Assembly: GCA_905221605.1 (NCBI GenBank)
Contig: CAJNDS010000070.1
Location: 62,001-126,000 of the forward strand
Direction of reading: 5' to 3'
Length of the DNA: 64,000 nt
From: Symbiodinium natans
Lineage: Eukaryota; Sar; Dinophyceae; Suessiales; Symbiodiniaceae
The position numbers and the translations under genes are program-made. Each line of letters begins with the position of its first letter. Positions within the stretch are counted from its first letter, which is position 1. Below the pieces are notes generated by a model. It did not search any database and was not told where the DNA came from. It saw only the letters and a list, made by a program, of their open reading frames with translations. Of the stretch, positions 1 through 9,528 are shown in pieces.

Positions 1-43
1 CGACCCTAGTAGAGGGTTTGGGGTCTTGGGTTTAGACATGTTT

Positions 44-96
44 GCGCCACCCGTCTGGCAAAGCTCCACGGGGCTACTGCAGATATGATGGAAAAT
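44..96 (+). repeat. Dispersed repeat L, copy 1
   Basis: A stretch of about 50 bp beginning GCCACCCGTCT and ending in CTGCAGATATGATG has a near-identical second copy at 49113-49160. Both copies lie close to TTTAGGG-type repeats. No coding signal is visible. The rest of 1-500 is unique-looking sequence with short degenerate TTTAGGG words at about 298-345. A block ending in CTGCACAGCTGGGGCGA near 276-293 recurs at about 31990-32015. Confidence 0.6.
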
Positions 97-507
97 TGTA
101 CTACGCAATTTAGGGTCTAGTGTTGGTGCAGGGTATAATCAAAGTTCAGACATGCTTGGTTTGTGCTTCCTGCACCATGCTGGGCGAACCGCATGGCAGG
201 GATTCGTTTGCATGGTAAAGATTGTGAACCCCCTTCCAGGGTTCTTTTGGGACCTTAGAGAGGGTTTTTTTCCCTCCTGCACAGCTGGGGCGAGAGGGTT
301 TAGGGTTTAGGATTTAGAGTTTACGGTTTAGGGGCTTAGGGATCTTCAGGGTACGGTAGGGGCTATGTTGTGCCACTGTCTCTTTCAGGATGGTTCCAGG
401 GGATGAGGGCAAGGGGCCTAAAAAGAAACTTCAGACTGCAAGGGGCCTGCAACACCTGTGTCTGTGCGCGTGCTTGTGTTCAATACATTGTGGCCTGTTT
501 GGAGGTG

Positions 508-577
508 AACCCTAACCCTAAACCCTAAACCCTAAACCCAATAAACCCTAAACCCTAAACCCTAAACCCTAAACCTG
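508..577 (-). repeat. Telomere-like array, CCCTAAA orientation
   Basis: About nine CCCTAAA heptamers with one imperfect unit. They lie on the plus strand as the C-rich strand, so the array points the opposite way to the next array at 1014. Confidence 0.9.
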
Positions 578-911
578 GCCCCGAAGTCCTGCCATCGTGC
601 GCCCCAATCCCGATTTGGAGGGTCGCCGAGCAAAAGTGGGAAACAAGCTCAAGCCGCCCGAAGGACTTTGCATGGGGATCTAACCATGGGACCTCGTGCT
701 ACCCTGGAATATCCGTGCACGCGTTAAGGCTTTAAGGGTCAAAGGGGTTCATAGCTCTAAAGCAGTGAAGATGTTCTGCAACTGCTGTGAAGGGGCGTCG
801 TGGTGTGACCTACGCAGGCTGCGCGAACGATAACACCGAGACATCCTCTTGACAGACGTGCCAGCCTTCCCCGTGTTAGTGGGTGTCTTGAAGAGCCCGC
901 AGAGTTACCCG

Positions 912-1013
912 AAGGGTCCATGTACCTCTCTATTATATACTTGGGCCCCGAAGTCCCTATATAGGAGGTACTTTAAAGCCCAAGTATTCCCTAAACAGGT
1001 ACATAGTGCCTTA
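912..1013. mobile_element. MITE family C, copy 1
   Basis: Inverted-repeat element of about 100 bp with outer ends AAGGGTCCATGTACC and a matching GGTACATag-type right end. The inner part carries TATACTTGGGCCC on the left and GGGCCCAAGTAT-like sequence on the right. Other copies are at 1151-1300, 10291-10458, 12411-12506 and 24055-24172. It is non-coding and non-autonomous. A TTTAGGG array (1014-1050) follows directly. Confidence 0.65.
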
Positions 1014-1050
1014 GAGGGTTTAGGGTTTAGGGTTTAGGGTTTAGGGTTTA
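1014..1050 (+). repeat. Telomere-like array, TTTAGGG orientation
   Basis: Five near-perfect TTTAGGG units directly abutting the right end of MITE-C copy 1. Confidence 0.85.
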
Positions 1051-1150
1051 ATTTAAGCCAAGAACTGATGCAAGAGATCTTGGGGCCTTCTAAGGCAACC
1101 ATGAACCTCCCAACACGCATGGCGACATCGGAACTAGGACTTGCTTACCC

Positions 1151-1300
1151 CTAAGGGTCCATGTACCTTAGGGTTTAGGGTTTAGGGTTTAGGGTTTAGG
1201 GTTTAGGGCCTATATGGTATATACTCTTGCCTTAAAGGGGTTCCCATATAGTAGCTTTAGGGCCTAAGTATATACTATATAGGTACATGGACCCTTAGGG
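1151..1300. mobile_element. MITE family C, copy 2, with nested TTTAGGG array
   Basis: Both ends of family C are intact (CTAAGGGTCCATGTACC at the left, GGTACATGGACCCTTAG at the right). Between the left end and the conserved core, a run of about 40 bp of TTTAGGG units (1169-1208) is inserted. The copies at 912 and 12411 lack this array, so it was added to a pre-existing element. Confidence 0.75.
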
Positions 1301-1386
1301 TTAAGAACCCCCCCAGAAGGCACAGATAGTATGGCATAGAACGCGCAATTTTAGGCGTTTTCCTTCTTTATTCTTTTGGGTTGTTC

Positions 1387-1545
1387 TTAAACCCTAAACC
1401 CTAAACTAGCCTAAACCCAAGCCCCAAACCCCAAACCCTGAACCCTAAAAATCCGCAACCCTAAACCCTAAGCCCTTTTTTGGGGGTAAAAACCCTAAAA
1501 ACCCTAAACCCTGAACCCTAAACCCTAAAAACCCTAAACCCTTAA
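1387..1545 (-). repeat. Degenerate CCCTAAA-rich tract
   Basis: Scattered CCCTAAA, CCCCAAA and CCCTGAA words interrupted by TTTTTTGGGGGT. This is an aged version of the array type. Sequence from 1546 to 2170 holds one short TTTAGGG array (1687-1735) and otherwise no recognisable feature. A C-rich/AT-rich pair at 1931-2060 resembles sequence around a TTTAGGG array at 42425-42540. Confidence 0.7.
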
Positions 1546-2170
1546 GCAAAAAGGTAGGGAAAACCGTGCCGGAAACCGAGGCAAGGACGCTTGTGGCGGG
1601 CGATGACGAAGGATCGGCGTTGTGTTTCTGATCGTGGCCAAGGAGGGGTTGGGTCTCATAGGGGTGTGGGGTGGGTGCTGGAACTGTTAGGGTTTAGGGT
1701 TTAGGGTTTAGAGTTTCGGGTTTCGGGCTCGGGGTGAATACCGTGAACGACGACTACGCGATGAATTCGGAGGATTTCGACATTGGCCACTCACTAATGT
1801 TTGCAAAGAGCCACGTCTGCACACATCAAAATACAGTAAAACATACATACCTCCCTACAACTTCATCTGCTGTTGATAAAAGGAACTCCTGGCTCACAGA
1901 AACAAGGGGGTTCATGGGGCTTGGGGGATAATCCCCTCCCCCTAAGATAAACCCCCCGCCCCTAATATTCAGTACGCGCATTATAGTTCTGACATAGGAT
2001 CTAGGAGGTATTTAATATTGAAGGGTAGGGGGGGGTTAATAAAATATTCGGGGAGGGGATAGGGTTCAGGGTTCAGGACAGTGCTCCCGCTGCCCTTAAA
2101 GAGCCACTCCTCATAATTACTGTTGCACTGCAGCTTTAGTAGGGAGGACCCCCGTATGTTCAACGCCGCT

Positions 2171-2253
2171 AGGGTTTAGGGTTTAGGGTTTAGGGTTTAG
2201 GGTTTAGGGTTTAGGGTTTAGGGTTTAGGGTTTAGGGCTTAGGGTCTAGGGGT
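2171..2253 (+). repeat. Telomere-like array, TTTAGGG orientation
   Basis: About eleven tandem TTTAGGG units, degenerating to GGGCTTAGGGTCTAG at the right end. The following 2260-2730 shows no gene. It contains a 13-base C homopolymer near 2545. Confidence 0.9.
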
Positions 2254-2865
2254 TTCGTTAGCCGGGGCACTCTCTGCTCTTCCTCCTGCCATGTTGTTCA
2301 CAAGGGGGAGGCCAAAAGAAGCTCAAGAGGCTGCAGCCGAAGCTGCGAGAAAAAACAACCGGCAGATACGGCCGTAACGAGGTCACTGAGAATGCTGGAA
2401 TTTCTGCACATGGCGATTGTCGAGATGGTCATCGTGAGACAGATGCGTGTGTCAGCAAGTTCTCACGTTTGTAAGCCGAATGGCTGCGTGGCCTGTTTCG
2501 CTTTTTGAGGCTTCGGGGCTTGGGATTTCGGGCGTGAGACTTCGCCCCCCCCCCCCCTGCCAAACTGATATTAGTCAATTTGTGTGGCCGTCGGACCCGA
2601 AAAGCTGAGAAAGTTGCCTAAACCCTAAGCCCCCTTTTGAGGCAGGCTTGCGGGAGCCAAACATGACAACGTACTCCGGAGATTCAGGGACGCAGCCCTC
2701 CAGAAAGCTCTCCAGCCCTAACACCCCCAGTTCTAGGGTTTAGGGTTTAGGGCAGGGGTTTAAAGGGTTCGGGGCTCATATACCCTGAGAGGGGTGCAGG
2801 GTGCGATGGTGCCAACTGCAGGGTTCCTCCGACCCGAAGGATAACGTAATAATCTGACAATATAG

Positions 2866-3133
2866 GGTTAGGGTTCAGGGTTCAGGGTTCAGGGTTCAGG
2901 GTTAGGGTTTAGGGTTTAGGGTTTAGGGTTTAGGGTTTAGGGTTTAGGGTTTAGGGTTTAGGGTTTAGGGTTTAGGGTTTAGGGTTTAGGGTTTAGGGTT
3001 TAGGTTTAGGGGTTAGGGTTTAGGGTTTAGGGTTTTGGGTTTAGGGTTTAGGGTTTAGGGTTTAGGGTTTAGGGTTTAGGGTTTAGGGTTTAGGGTTTAG
3101 GGTTTAGGGTTTAGGGTTTAGGGTTTAGGGTTA
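2866..3133 (+). repeat. Longest TTTAGGG array in the window
   Basis: About 265 bp, starting with several TTCAGGG variants and continuing as mostly perfect TTTAGGG with rare slips near 3002-3035. Unique sequence and a MITE follow at once, so it is internal and not a chromosome end. Confidence 0.95.
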
Positions 3134-3178
3134 ATGAACTAATACAACAATACAATAAGATGCAGCATGATCATACGA

Positions 3179-3284
3179 CTTGGGATGTGCCCCCTCATAC
3201 TTGCAGCCCTTAGTAGGGATTCCAGTACCCCCTACTAGAGTCCCTATTGAGGACTGCCATAGTATAAAGGGGGAACATCCCAAG
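3179..3284. mobile_element. MITE family A, copy 1
   Basis: Terminal inverted repeats CTTGGGATGTKCCCCCT and AGGGGGAACATCCCAAG, with inner arms GCAGCCCTTAGTAGGGATT and CCCTATTGAGGACTGCC. The element is 106 bp and non-coding. It lies between two telomere-like arrays (ending 3133, starting 3300) of opposite orientation. This is the best-preserved member for defining the family. Confidence 0.8.
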
Positions 3285-3299
3285 CCTACAGGGGTGATT

Positions 3300-3382
3300 A
3301 CCCTAAACCCTAAACCCTAAACCCCAAACCCTAAACCCTAAACCCTAAACCCTGAACCCTAAACCCTAAACCCTAAACCCTA
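3300..3382 (-). repeat. Telomere-like array, CCCTAAA orientation
   Basis: Eleven CCCTAAA-type units. With the array at 2866-3133 it forms a large inverted pair around MITE-A copy 1. Confidence 0.9.
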
Positions 3383-3503
3383 GAGCCAGGTCTCGGGGCC
3401 TCTGGTGACTTGAGCCCGCCTTCCCAGCAGAGCCTATGAAAGGAGAACCGGGCCCGCGGCATGCCCTCGCAAAGACGGCCCTGGGAGCAGTTTCGGGTTT
3501 GTA

Positions 3504-3580
3504 TGGGTTTAGGGTTTAGGGTTTAGGGTTTAGGGTTTAGGGTTTAGGGTTCAGGGTTTAGGGTTCAGGGTTTAGGGTGT
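3504..3580 (+). repeat. Telomere-like array, TTTAGGG orientation
   Basis: About ten TTTAGGG/TTCAGGG units. From here to 4440 there is no convincing gene. The interval holds a purine-rich patch (3650-3860), a C homopolymer at 4190-4210, a second C tract at 4291-4305 and a CA dinucleotide microsatellite at 4305-4333. Short open frames there are by-products of these tracts. Confidence 0.85.
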
Positions 3581-4302
3581 AGGGTGGTTAAGAGTAAGGA
3601 GTTAGGGTTGGTAAGGGAAGGACGGCCTTTGAAGGGGGCCGCGCGGGCGAGTGGGGGGGGGAGGGGGAAGGGTTCTTCAAACTTGTACGGGGTCTAAGGT
3701 TCCAAGTATGGGCCCTGAACTTGGGTCCCTTGCTGTACAACCCTTATGTACAGTACACATGATAACGCCCATACGTCGGGTCCCTGTAAACAAGGGTAGT
3801 TCCAGCCTTAGAAGGGGGTCAGGGCGGGGGGGCGGTGAAATTTACTAGGGGCCGGGGTGGGGGGGTGGGGTGGTCCGTTTATGCGTTGTTCGACGAGATC
3901 AAGTCTTTACTGGAACAGCCATCTATTGGTCTCCACTGTGGCAGGATGGCAAACGGCGATAGAGTTTCGTCAACTACCCTTTGTTTGTTCCGTCGATCCA
4001 CGACCCACAGCCCTTTCGGTTTACAGGAAGTGGGGAGCAGCTACTCACATCGAACACTCACGTATACACATTCGGACTCCCAAAAGGTCGGAGTCACCGG
4101 GTGTGGCAAATTGCGAGTCTGACCTGCGGGCCCCAACAAAGCCTGAACCGAAAACCCACCTAGCCTCCCATCTGGGCTTCGGGCCTTGCCCCCCCCCCCC
4201 CCCCCCCCCCGCAGAACAGCAGTTCTGATCTCTTGCTTTGTGCTGACCCGATGACTGCGATCAACTCGAGGTAGAGGTGGAACAGGAAAACCCCCCCCCC
4301 CC

Positions 4303-4304
<2 letters not shown>

Positions 4305-4333
<29 letters not shown>
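4305..4333. repeat. CA microsatellite
   Basis: About fourteen CA dinucleotides following a C homopolymer. Confidence 0.9.
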
Positions 4334-4335
<2 letters not shown>

Positions 4336-4446
4336 GCATACGCTTAGGAAAACCCTAAACCCTATAGCCTCTAAACCCTAACCCCGCCAGCCATGCTTGT
4401 TACCTAACAGCCTGGCCATGGCTTTCAATCTAGGTTTGCGCAACAG

Positions 4447-4475
4447 CTAGACCCAAGAGTAACCTAGGAAGAAAA
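4447..4475. mobile_element. MITE family D, left-end fragment
   Basis: The left end CTAGACCCAAGAGTAACC of family D is present. The element then stops and is replaced by AAAAGGGTTTAGGGTTTAT. It is therefore a truncated copy continuing directly into telomere-like sequence. Full copies are at 13997, 30882 and 44121. Confidence 0.6.
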
Positions 4476-4916
4476 AAGGGTTTAGGGTTTATAAGGGTTT
4501 AGGCCGATAAGGAAATCTGATCCCCCAAACAAATAGGCCAGGGCTCGGCAGAATTGCGTTACCAGGGTCTGTTGGCACCCGGGCTGAGGGTCTGGGGTTT
4601 AGGGTTTAGGGTAAAGGGTTTAGTGCATGCAACGCCCCTCGTTTGAGGCTCTTATGCGCATGTAAACTGTGGAGCCTCAGAGATAGGGTACCCGAAAGGC
4701 AACCATCATCTGCACGCACCATCGACATCACTCGACCCACGCGGCTGTTCTAGGGTTCTTAAGGTAGGGGTTCGGGGGGGTATGTGACCCAAGGTTAATG
4801 CTCCCCCACTACTTCCTCTCTTAAGACTTCTGGCTCTTGGCCCTTAGACCATCGACAAGAATCCTAAACGAGGCTAAAGGCCCTAAGCCCTACTTGCCTA
4901 CCTTCCAAGTTCCAAG

Positions 4917-4998
4917 AATAGGGGATGATATCGGTAGTGATTTACCAGGATGGGCTATGAGGCCCGATAATCCCCAGAATCAACCCTATTGTTAAGGG
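4917..4998. mobile_element. MITE family K, copy 1
   Basis: Contains CCAGGATGGGCTATGAGGCC, also found at 7367-7442 and, in inverted form, at 48066-48152. About 80 bp and non-coding. The surrounding 4500-5440 shows no gene. A block with CATAGCTGGACAAACCGCTC at 5165-5190 has a relative at 40250-40280. Confidence 0.5.
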
Positions 4999-5446
4999 GC
5001 CTTTTCGGGGTTATCCTGGAAGGCTCCTGGGGGCCCGGAAACCCCAAACGTGCCTTTGCTGCCGCTCATGAGGCTGGAAATGGGCGGCAACGGCGGCGCC
5101 TGTGCTTGGGGTTTAGGGGTAGTGGGTGTAGGGGTTTTCAGGGTTTAGGATTGAGTTCTTGGCACCCACATAGCTGGACAAACCGCTCAGCAAGTCTCTG
5201 ACGGTCTCACTGTCACTCTGTCACTCTGTCGCGACATCTCTCACGCCTCAAGAGCGCACCACACCGCTACTGGTAGCAGATGCGTCGTCCCCACTGCCCC
5301 CTCGTAGAAACCACACAAGACTACAACCCATACCCCTGCGCGCCGAGGAGACAGGTTAGCTGACGACGCGCTGTAGCCAGCACACACTCATGGCTAAGCC
5401 ATCGTGCGTGGTCACCAAGCAACCCTCAGTCACATGTCTTGAGGGT

Positions 5447-5556
5447 CTAGACCCAGCGGAATCCTAGGAATAAGCAGGTTACCTTTTTTTGGTTATAAGG
5501 GAACCCCACCCCAAAAAAAAGGACATATGACATAAGGGCCTATTCCAGATCTTAGG
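5447..5556. mobile_element. MITE family D, diverged copy
   Basis: Left end CTAGACCCAGCGGAATCCTAGG and right end GGGCCTATTCCAGATCTTAG. Internal arms TTTTTTTGGTTATAAGGGA and AAAAAAAAGG match the plan of the full-length copies at 13997 and 44121. Confidence 0.6.
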
Positions 5557-5597
5557 GGTTTTGGGTTTAGCGTTTATAGGGCTTCTCGCTCGATGCT

Positions 5598-5943
5598 ATT
5601 CGCTGCCGCAGGCTGCGTTTAGGGTATAGGGTTGAGACTGCACCCTAAACCTGAACCATTACCAAGTCCCCAAAAAACCTTAAACCCTAAACCCTAAACC
5701 CTAAACCCTATACTGTTGGGCCCGGATGCCTCGGGCACGCGGCACTTGGCGGGAGCTGCGGGCGGTGAGGGCGAGGGAGGCGCCTTGCGCTTGCCGGCCT
5801 CTCTGAGCAGCGGTTTAGGTTTAGGGTTTAGGGTTTAGGGTTTATAGGGTTTAGGGTTTAGGGTTTTTTGGGGACTTGGTAATGGTTCAGGTTTAGGGTG
5901 CAGTCTCAACCCTTTACCCTAAACGCAGCCTGCGGCAGCGAAT
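5598..5943. repeat. Large imperfect palindrome
   Basis: The left arm (5598-5688) begins ATTCGCTGCCGCAGGCTGCG and its near-perfect reverse complement ends at 5943. The arms are about 90 bp each. The loop of about 165 bp contains telomere-like words of both orientations and a GC-rich segment (5715-5810). One arm carries CCCTAAACCTGAACC and the other GGTTCAGGTTTAGGG. This is a snap-back structure and no coding is seen. Confidence 0.8.
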
Positions 5944-5955
5944 TCTTGCTGCGGG

Positions 5956-6056
5956 TTTAGGGTTTAGGTTTTAGGTTGCAGGTTGCAGGTTTTAGGGTTA
6001 GGGTTGGTTTAGTGTTTAGGGTTTATAGGGTTTATAGGGTTTAGGGTTTAGGGCGG
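5956..6056 (+). repeat. Irregular TTTAGGG/TTTATAGGG tract
   Basis: Mixed GGTTTAGG, GGTTGCAGG and TTTATAGGG units. A further short array is at 6221-6262. Sequence 6060-6580 has no supported gene. Confidence 0.7.
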
Positions 6057-7366
6057 GGGTGTTTGAGTCTGTAGAGCCTTAGGCTTTAGGCGCTGATGGT
6101 CTGCTGGTTGGGGTTGAGGATGGAAGAATGGGTACAGTATCTGGGGCCGTCATTAAATTGTGAAAAACTCAGAGTGATGCGGGGAGCTTGGTGCCTTCAA
6201 GGCGGCGGCTTTGGCTTGGGGGTTTAGGGTTTAGGGTTTAGGGTTAGGGTTTAGGGTTTAGCTGTGCTCCAGTATCCCCAGTCTAAGCCGAAAGCTATCC
6301 GTTCAAGAACTAGTGCTTGCGCAAGCCCTGCTGCAGAATAGGTGGGTTTGGCCCTGGCCTCTTTAGACTCGAAGCTCGGGCTAGACAAGACATGCAACGG
6401 GAATCGCGGTATTCATGCCCTGTAAGGCGCTGAAAGTGCGACTATTCGCTGCTTCTTCTTCCATCAATCGGGATTGCAAGCTGGGGCGAACGTTATGTTG
6501 TTTGCAGATCCACATGCTTCACTTTGATGCAGCCAATCGCCAAGTCTGCTCAGACTTCTATGCCGATGTCCGCCCGCATCTTAGTGCAAATCATCCTTGA
6601 TGATGCCATGGACAAGCAGTCGGTTTTCGAACATTCCTTGAACCACGAGCTTGAACCACTTCACAAGGCCCTCTGGCCGATGGAGCCTCAGCGGCTTCTT
6701 GGCTTCGATCTTTGCTTCGCCTGAGTCAGCAGCCAGATGCCAGCTCGAGCCATCCTTGGAGCAGTAGACCTTGCAGTGAACTTCTTCCGGCAGGTCCGGC
6801 TCGAAAGCGAGGCCGGTGAGATACACAGAACGATGTACCAGCATCCATGCCAAAGAGCCGGTATCCATCCGAACGGGTCGGATATGTGCGGCAAGGTCCT
6901 CTAAGAGGGCAAGAGAAACATTATCGTGCTCACGCCCAAGAACCACGTTCACCTGCTGACCCAAGAACGCCGAACCAGGTCGACGCATTGTCCATATCGA
7001 TCTGAAGATATCCTCGCTGTAGATGGTGTCTATCTCGTATGGCTGCCCATGGTGAGCAATCAAGTATCCACGCTCCTCTTCAATTCGCGGGGCGCTGTCG
7101 CTGCAAGACGGCCTCAAGCAGTGTCATGTCTTCACCAACCTTTCGCTTTCTCCCCGAGTCGCAGGAGGACCAGCCCTTCATGATGACCTCGAGCTCTGAA
7201 TTGCTGATGCAAAGGAGCCCAGGCTCGAGAATCTCCTGAAGCAGCCCCGGGCTTGGACTCAGGCCCGCTGATTTCAACGCCTCCTTGGCCTTCATCCATA
7301 TCGTCTCCTTCCGGCATGGGCTGTTCTACCCTAAACCCTAAACTTTAAACCCTATAACCCCCCCCA

Positions 7367-7442
7367 AAAAGGCCCTTTAGAGGGTTCATTGTGGGGATTC
7401 TAGGGCCTACCAGGATGGGCTATAATACCCTATAATCCCCCT
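7367..7442. mobile_element. MITE family K, copy 2, inside a BTB-gene intron
   Basis: Shares CCAGGATGGGCTATAATACC with copies at 4917 and 48066. It lies in the second intron of the BTB gene (about 7300-7523) and is followed directly by a CCCTAAA array. Confidence 0.55.
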
Positions 7443-7512
7443 AAACCCTAAACCCTAAACCCTAAACCCTAAACCCTAAACCCTAAACCCTAAACCCTAA
7501 ACCCTAAACCTA
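7438..7512 (-). repeat. CCCTAAA array in second BTB-gene intron
   Basis: About ten perfect units. On the coding (minus) strand it reads TTTAGGG, the opposite of the array in the first intron. Confidence 0.9.
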
Positions 7513-7614
7513 AAGGGCCTATTAGCCCATGCTCCTTGGCCCCTCGACGCAGGTCCGGCAGCTGGAAGTGCGCGGCCAAGGCAAAGAGCTAGCAGGCGTT
7601 CTCCGGCACCAAGC

Positions 7615-7759
7615 CTTTGGGTTTAGGGTTTAGGGTTTAGGGTTTAGGGTTTAGGGTTTAGGGTTTAGGGTTTAGGGTTTAGGGTTTAGGGTTTAGGGTT
7701 TAGGGTTTAGGGTTTAGGGTTTAGGGTTTAGGGGTTTAGGGGTTTATGGTGCCCCAAGC
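7615..7759 (-). other. Intron made of telomere repeats with target-site-like ends
   Basis: On the coding strand exon 1 ends GAGAAAG and the intron begins GCTTGGGGC. It then runs through about 18 CCCTAAA units and ends CCCAAAG before exon 2 (GCTTGGTGCC). The 10-mer CCAAGCCTTT occurs on the plus strand at both borders (7609-7618 and 7754-7763). Removing 145 nt as a GC-AG intron restores the BTB-to-BACK reading frame (FEK|GLVPENA). The simplest reading is insertion of a telomere-repeat tract into an exon with duplication of about 10 bp, the duplicated AAAG|G supplying both splice junctions. Confidence 0.7.
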
Positions 7760-8443
7760 CTTTCTCGAAAGCCCGGCTGCAAAGCTCCTGGAGTCTGGTG
7801 ACCTGGTACTTGTCCGCCAGGGCCGAAACTTCCACAAGCTCCACCAGGGGGCCCTCCACCGCCCCGGAATAGAGGAAGCGCAGGAAGGCTTCCACGGCCT
7901 TGCCGGAGAAGTCGCTGATGACCATCCGAGCCTCCTGGCGCTCCATGAAGCCCTCAGAGTGGATCATGCTGTCGAAGACCGGGGACCATCGGGTCAGTAG
8001 TGGAGACCACACCTTGAACTCCGTCTGCTTCACTTCCGACCCGCCCTCGCCTTGGACCTGCTCTTGCACGACCACTGTGAAGTCACCACCATGGCCAAAG
8101 CAATCCTTTAAGATATGTGCAAGGGAGGCAGTGTCCTCTTCCGCGGCCATGCTCGTGGCCATGGCGGAGGAGGCTTTCCTTGTGTTGAAGTATGCTAAGC
8201 CTCGGCTTCCTCTGGCCTAGAAGTGATCAGGAGTCATGTGGACATAACGTCGCCAAGTTCTCTGTTTCACGTCGCCACTGTCGTTCCCACTGATGCTGGA
8301 ATGCCTGGGGAGAGGGTGGCCTTGTGGCCTTTCACTACTCTTGTGGGTTCAGCATGCCAACCCCTTTGCTCACAGGCTTCCTTGCACCTAAACCCTGGAC
8401 ATCATGATGCCTAAAACAAGAACCCGAGGAGCGTCTTTGCCTG

Positions 8444-8546
8444 CTACTATACTCCCCTTAGAACCCGAATAAAATAATATTTGTTAATATCCTCTTGGGT
8501 TTTACATAAACAAAAAATAGAAAATCATTCCCAAGGGGGATATAGG
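8444..8546. mobile_element. Repeat family I, copy 1
   Basis: About 100 bp beginning CTACTATACTCCCCTTAGAA, with AATATCCTCTTGGG and ending CCAAGGGGGATATAG. It is about 85% like 19989-20090 by eye. A truncated third copy is at 18637-18674. Sequence 8165-8440 and 8547-8990 shows no gene. Confidence 0.75.
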
Positions 8547-8999
8547 CTACAAGTGGAGACTTTGGTGCCGTGTACTACTCGCCCGTGCTGCCCCAAGATG
8601 TTGGCATGCGGTTCTGGATGACTTGAGTTCAACACGAGATGTCTTTGGTTTAACAAGAGAAAATAAGGAGCATCACGTCTTGCTGTTATGGCTCGGCAGT
8701 TCTGCCGGGCTTTTATCATCTATTTATCATGCCGGGCTGCTGCGTTGGCAAGTTTCCTAGCCAAAGCACAAACTGTTGAAATTCTCAATGCCTCTTGCCC
8801 CAGGGGATATCATTCAAATCCTAAACCCACAACCCCAAACCCTAACCTTAAACCCTAAACCTTAAATGGGGCTCTGGCCACACCGTTTTGGCGCGGAGGC
8901 TCGCGAGGCACTGCAGGAGCAACCTGTCGTGCAAATGCTACGCGTTGAAGCGCACCGTTCAACCTCAACTCCCTGACCTAAGCGCAGAAAAGTCTTTAA

Positions 9000-9062
9000 G
9001 TTCAGGGTTCAGGGTTCAGGGTTCAGGGTTTAGGGTTTAGGGTTGAGGGTTTAGGGTTTAGG
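9000..9062 (+). repeat. TTCAGGG/TTTAGGG array
   Basis: Four TTCAGGG units followed by TTTAGGG/TTGAGGG units. Confidence 0.85.
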
Positions 9063-9250
9063 CTGCAAACCCTGGTGTTGTTTCAGCCCTGCACCCAAGT
9101 ATCAAAAAACAACCCTGAGTGGGCTCCAGAGGGGATCCTATTGAGGATGCGACTTGTCAGCGAAAGCGCAATTGAGTGTTGAACCCCTCCCCCGGATGAT
9201 CTTGAGACACTACTCAACAAGTGTGTAACTGCAGGGTTTAGGGCTTCAGG

Positions 9251-9350
9251 TTGGGATGCTCCCCATTCTACGAACAGTCCTTCATACGGAATATACGCCC
9301 TTTTTTTACGCCCAATTCAGGACTGCTAGCATAGGAGGGAACATCCCAAG
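9251..9350. mobile_element. MITE family A, copy 2
   Basis: Ends TTGGGATGCTCCCC and GGAACATCCCAA, inner arms ACAGTCCTTCAT and CAGGACTGCTAG. Flanks GCTTCAG (left) and GCTCCAG (right) look like an imperfect target-site duplication. A short CCCTAAA array (9356-9384) follows. Confidence 0.75.
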
Positions 9351-9528
9351 CTCCAGACCCTAAACCCTAAACCCTAAACCCTAAAGGAACTGCCAAGGCC
9401 TGGCAGGATGGTTTGCTTTGCGGCAGCTCAGGGGTTCGAACTTTTGGGCTTAGGGTTTGTGCTCTTGTCGCGCAGTGGTTGGAGATTCCCAAGTTCCGGG
9501 GCACGGGGCCCTAAACCCTCAACCCGAA

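Larger units (their letters stand above)
6581..8162 (-). pseudogene. BTB-BACK-discoidin-like gene, probably disrupted
   Basis: Three coding pieces lie in order on the minus strand. Exon 1 (7760-8162) starts at the ATG with MATSMAAEED and encodes a BTB/POZ domain; FKVWSPLLTRWSPVFDSMI, AVEAFLRFLYSGAVEG and ALADKYQVTRLQELC are typical. Exon 2 (about 7524-7614) resumes the BACK domain start GLVPENAC and FALAAHFQLPDL. Exon 3 onward (about 7083-7300) gives GLLQEILEPGLLCISNSELE, a BACK-like helix pair. The last part (6581 to about 7117) contains KVYCSKDGSSWHLAAD and FKLVVQGMF, resembling the discoidin-like domain behind BTB-BACK in BTBD9-type proteins. Such proteins are usually cytosolic adaptors, often for cullin-3 ubiquitin ligases; that role is family knowledge, not shown here. 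Defects: an in-frame TAG at 7589-7591, and a one-base frame change between 7083 and 7117. Either pseudogenisation or assembly error would explain them. Confidence 0.75.

Noticed and set aside
2866-3133. A true chromosome end
   Set aside because: The array is flanked on both sides by unique sequence and MITEs, and similar arrays of both orientations occur throughout.
3835-4331. Small overlapping genes near 3.8-4.3 kb
   Set aside because: Overlapping frames on both strands that rely on C-run and CA-repeat translation; no domain or splice signal seen.
7618-7748. CRISPR-like array
   Set aside because: Tandem heptamers without unique spacers, in a eukaryotic context.
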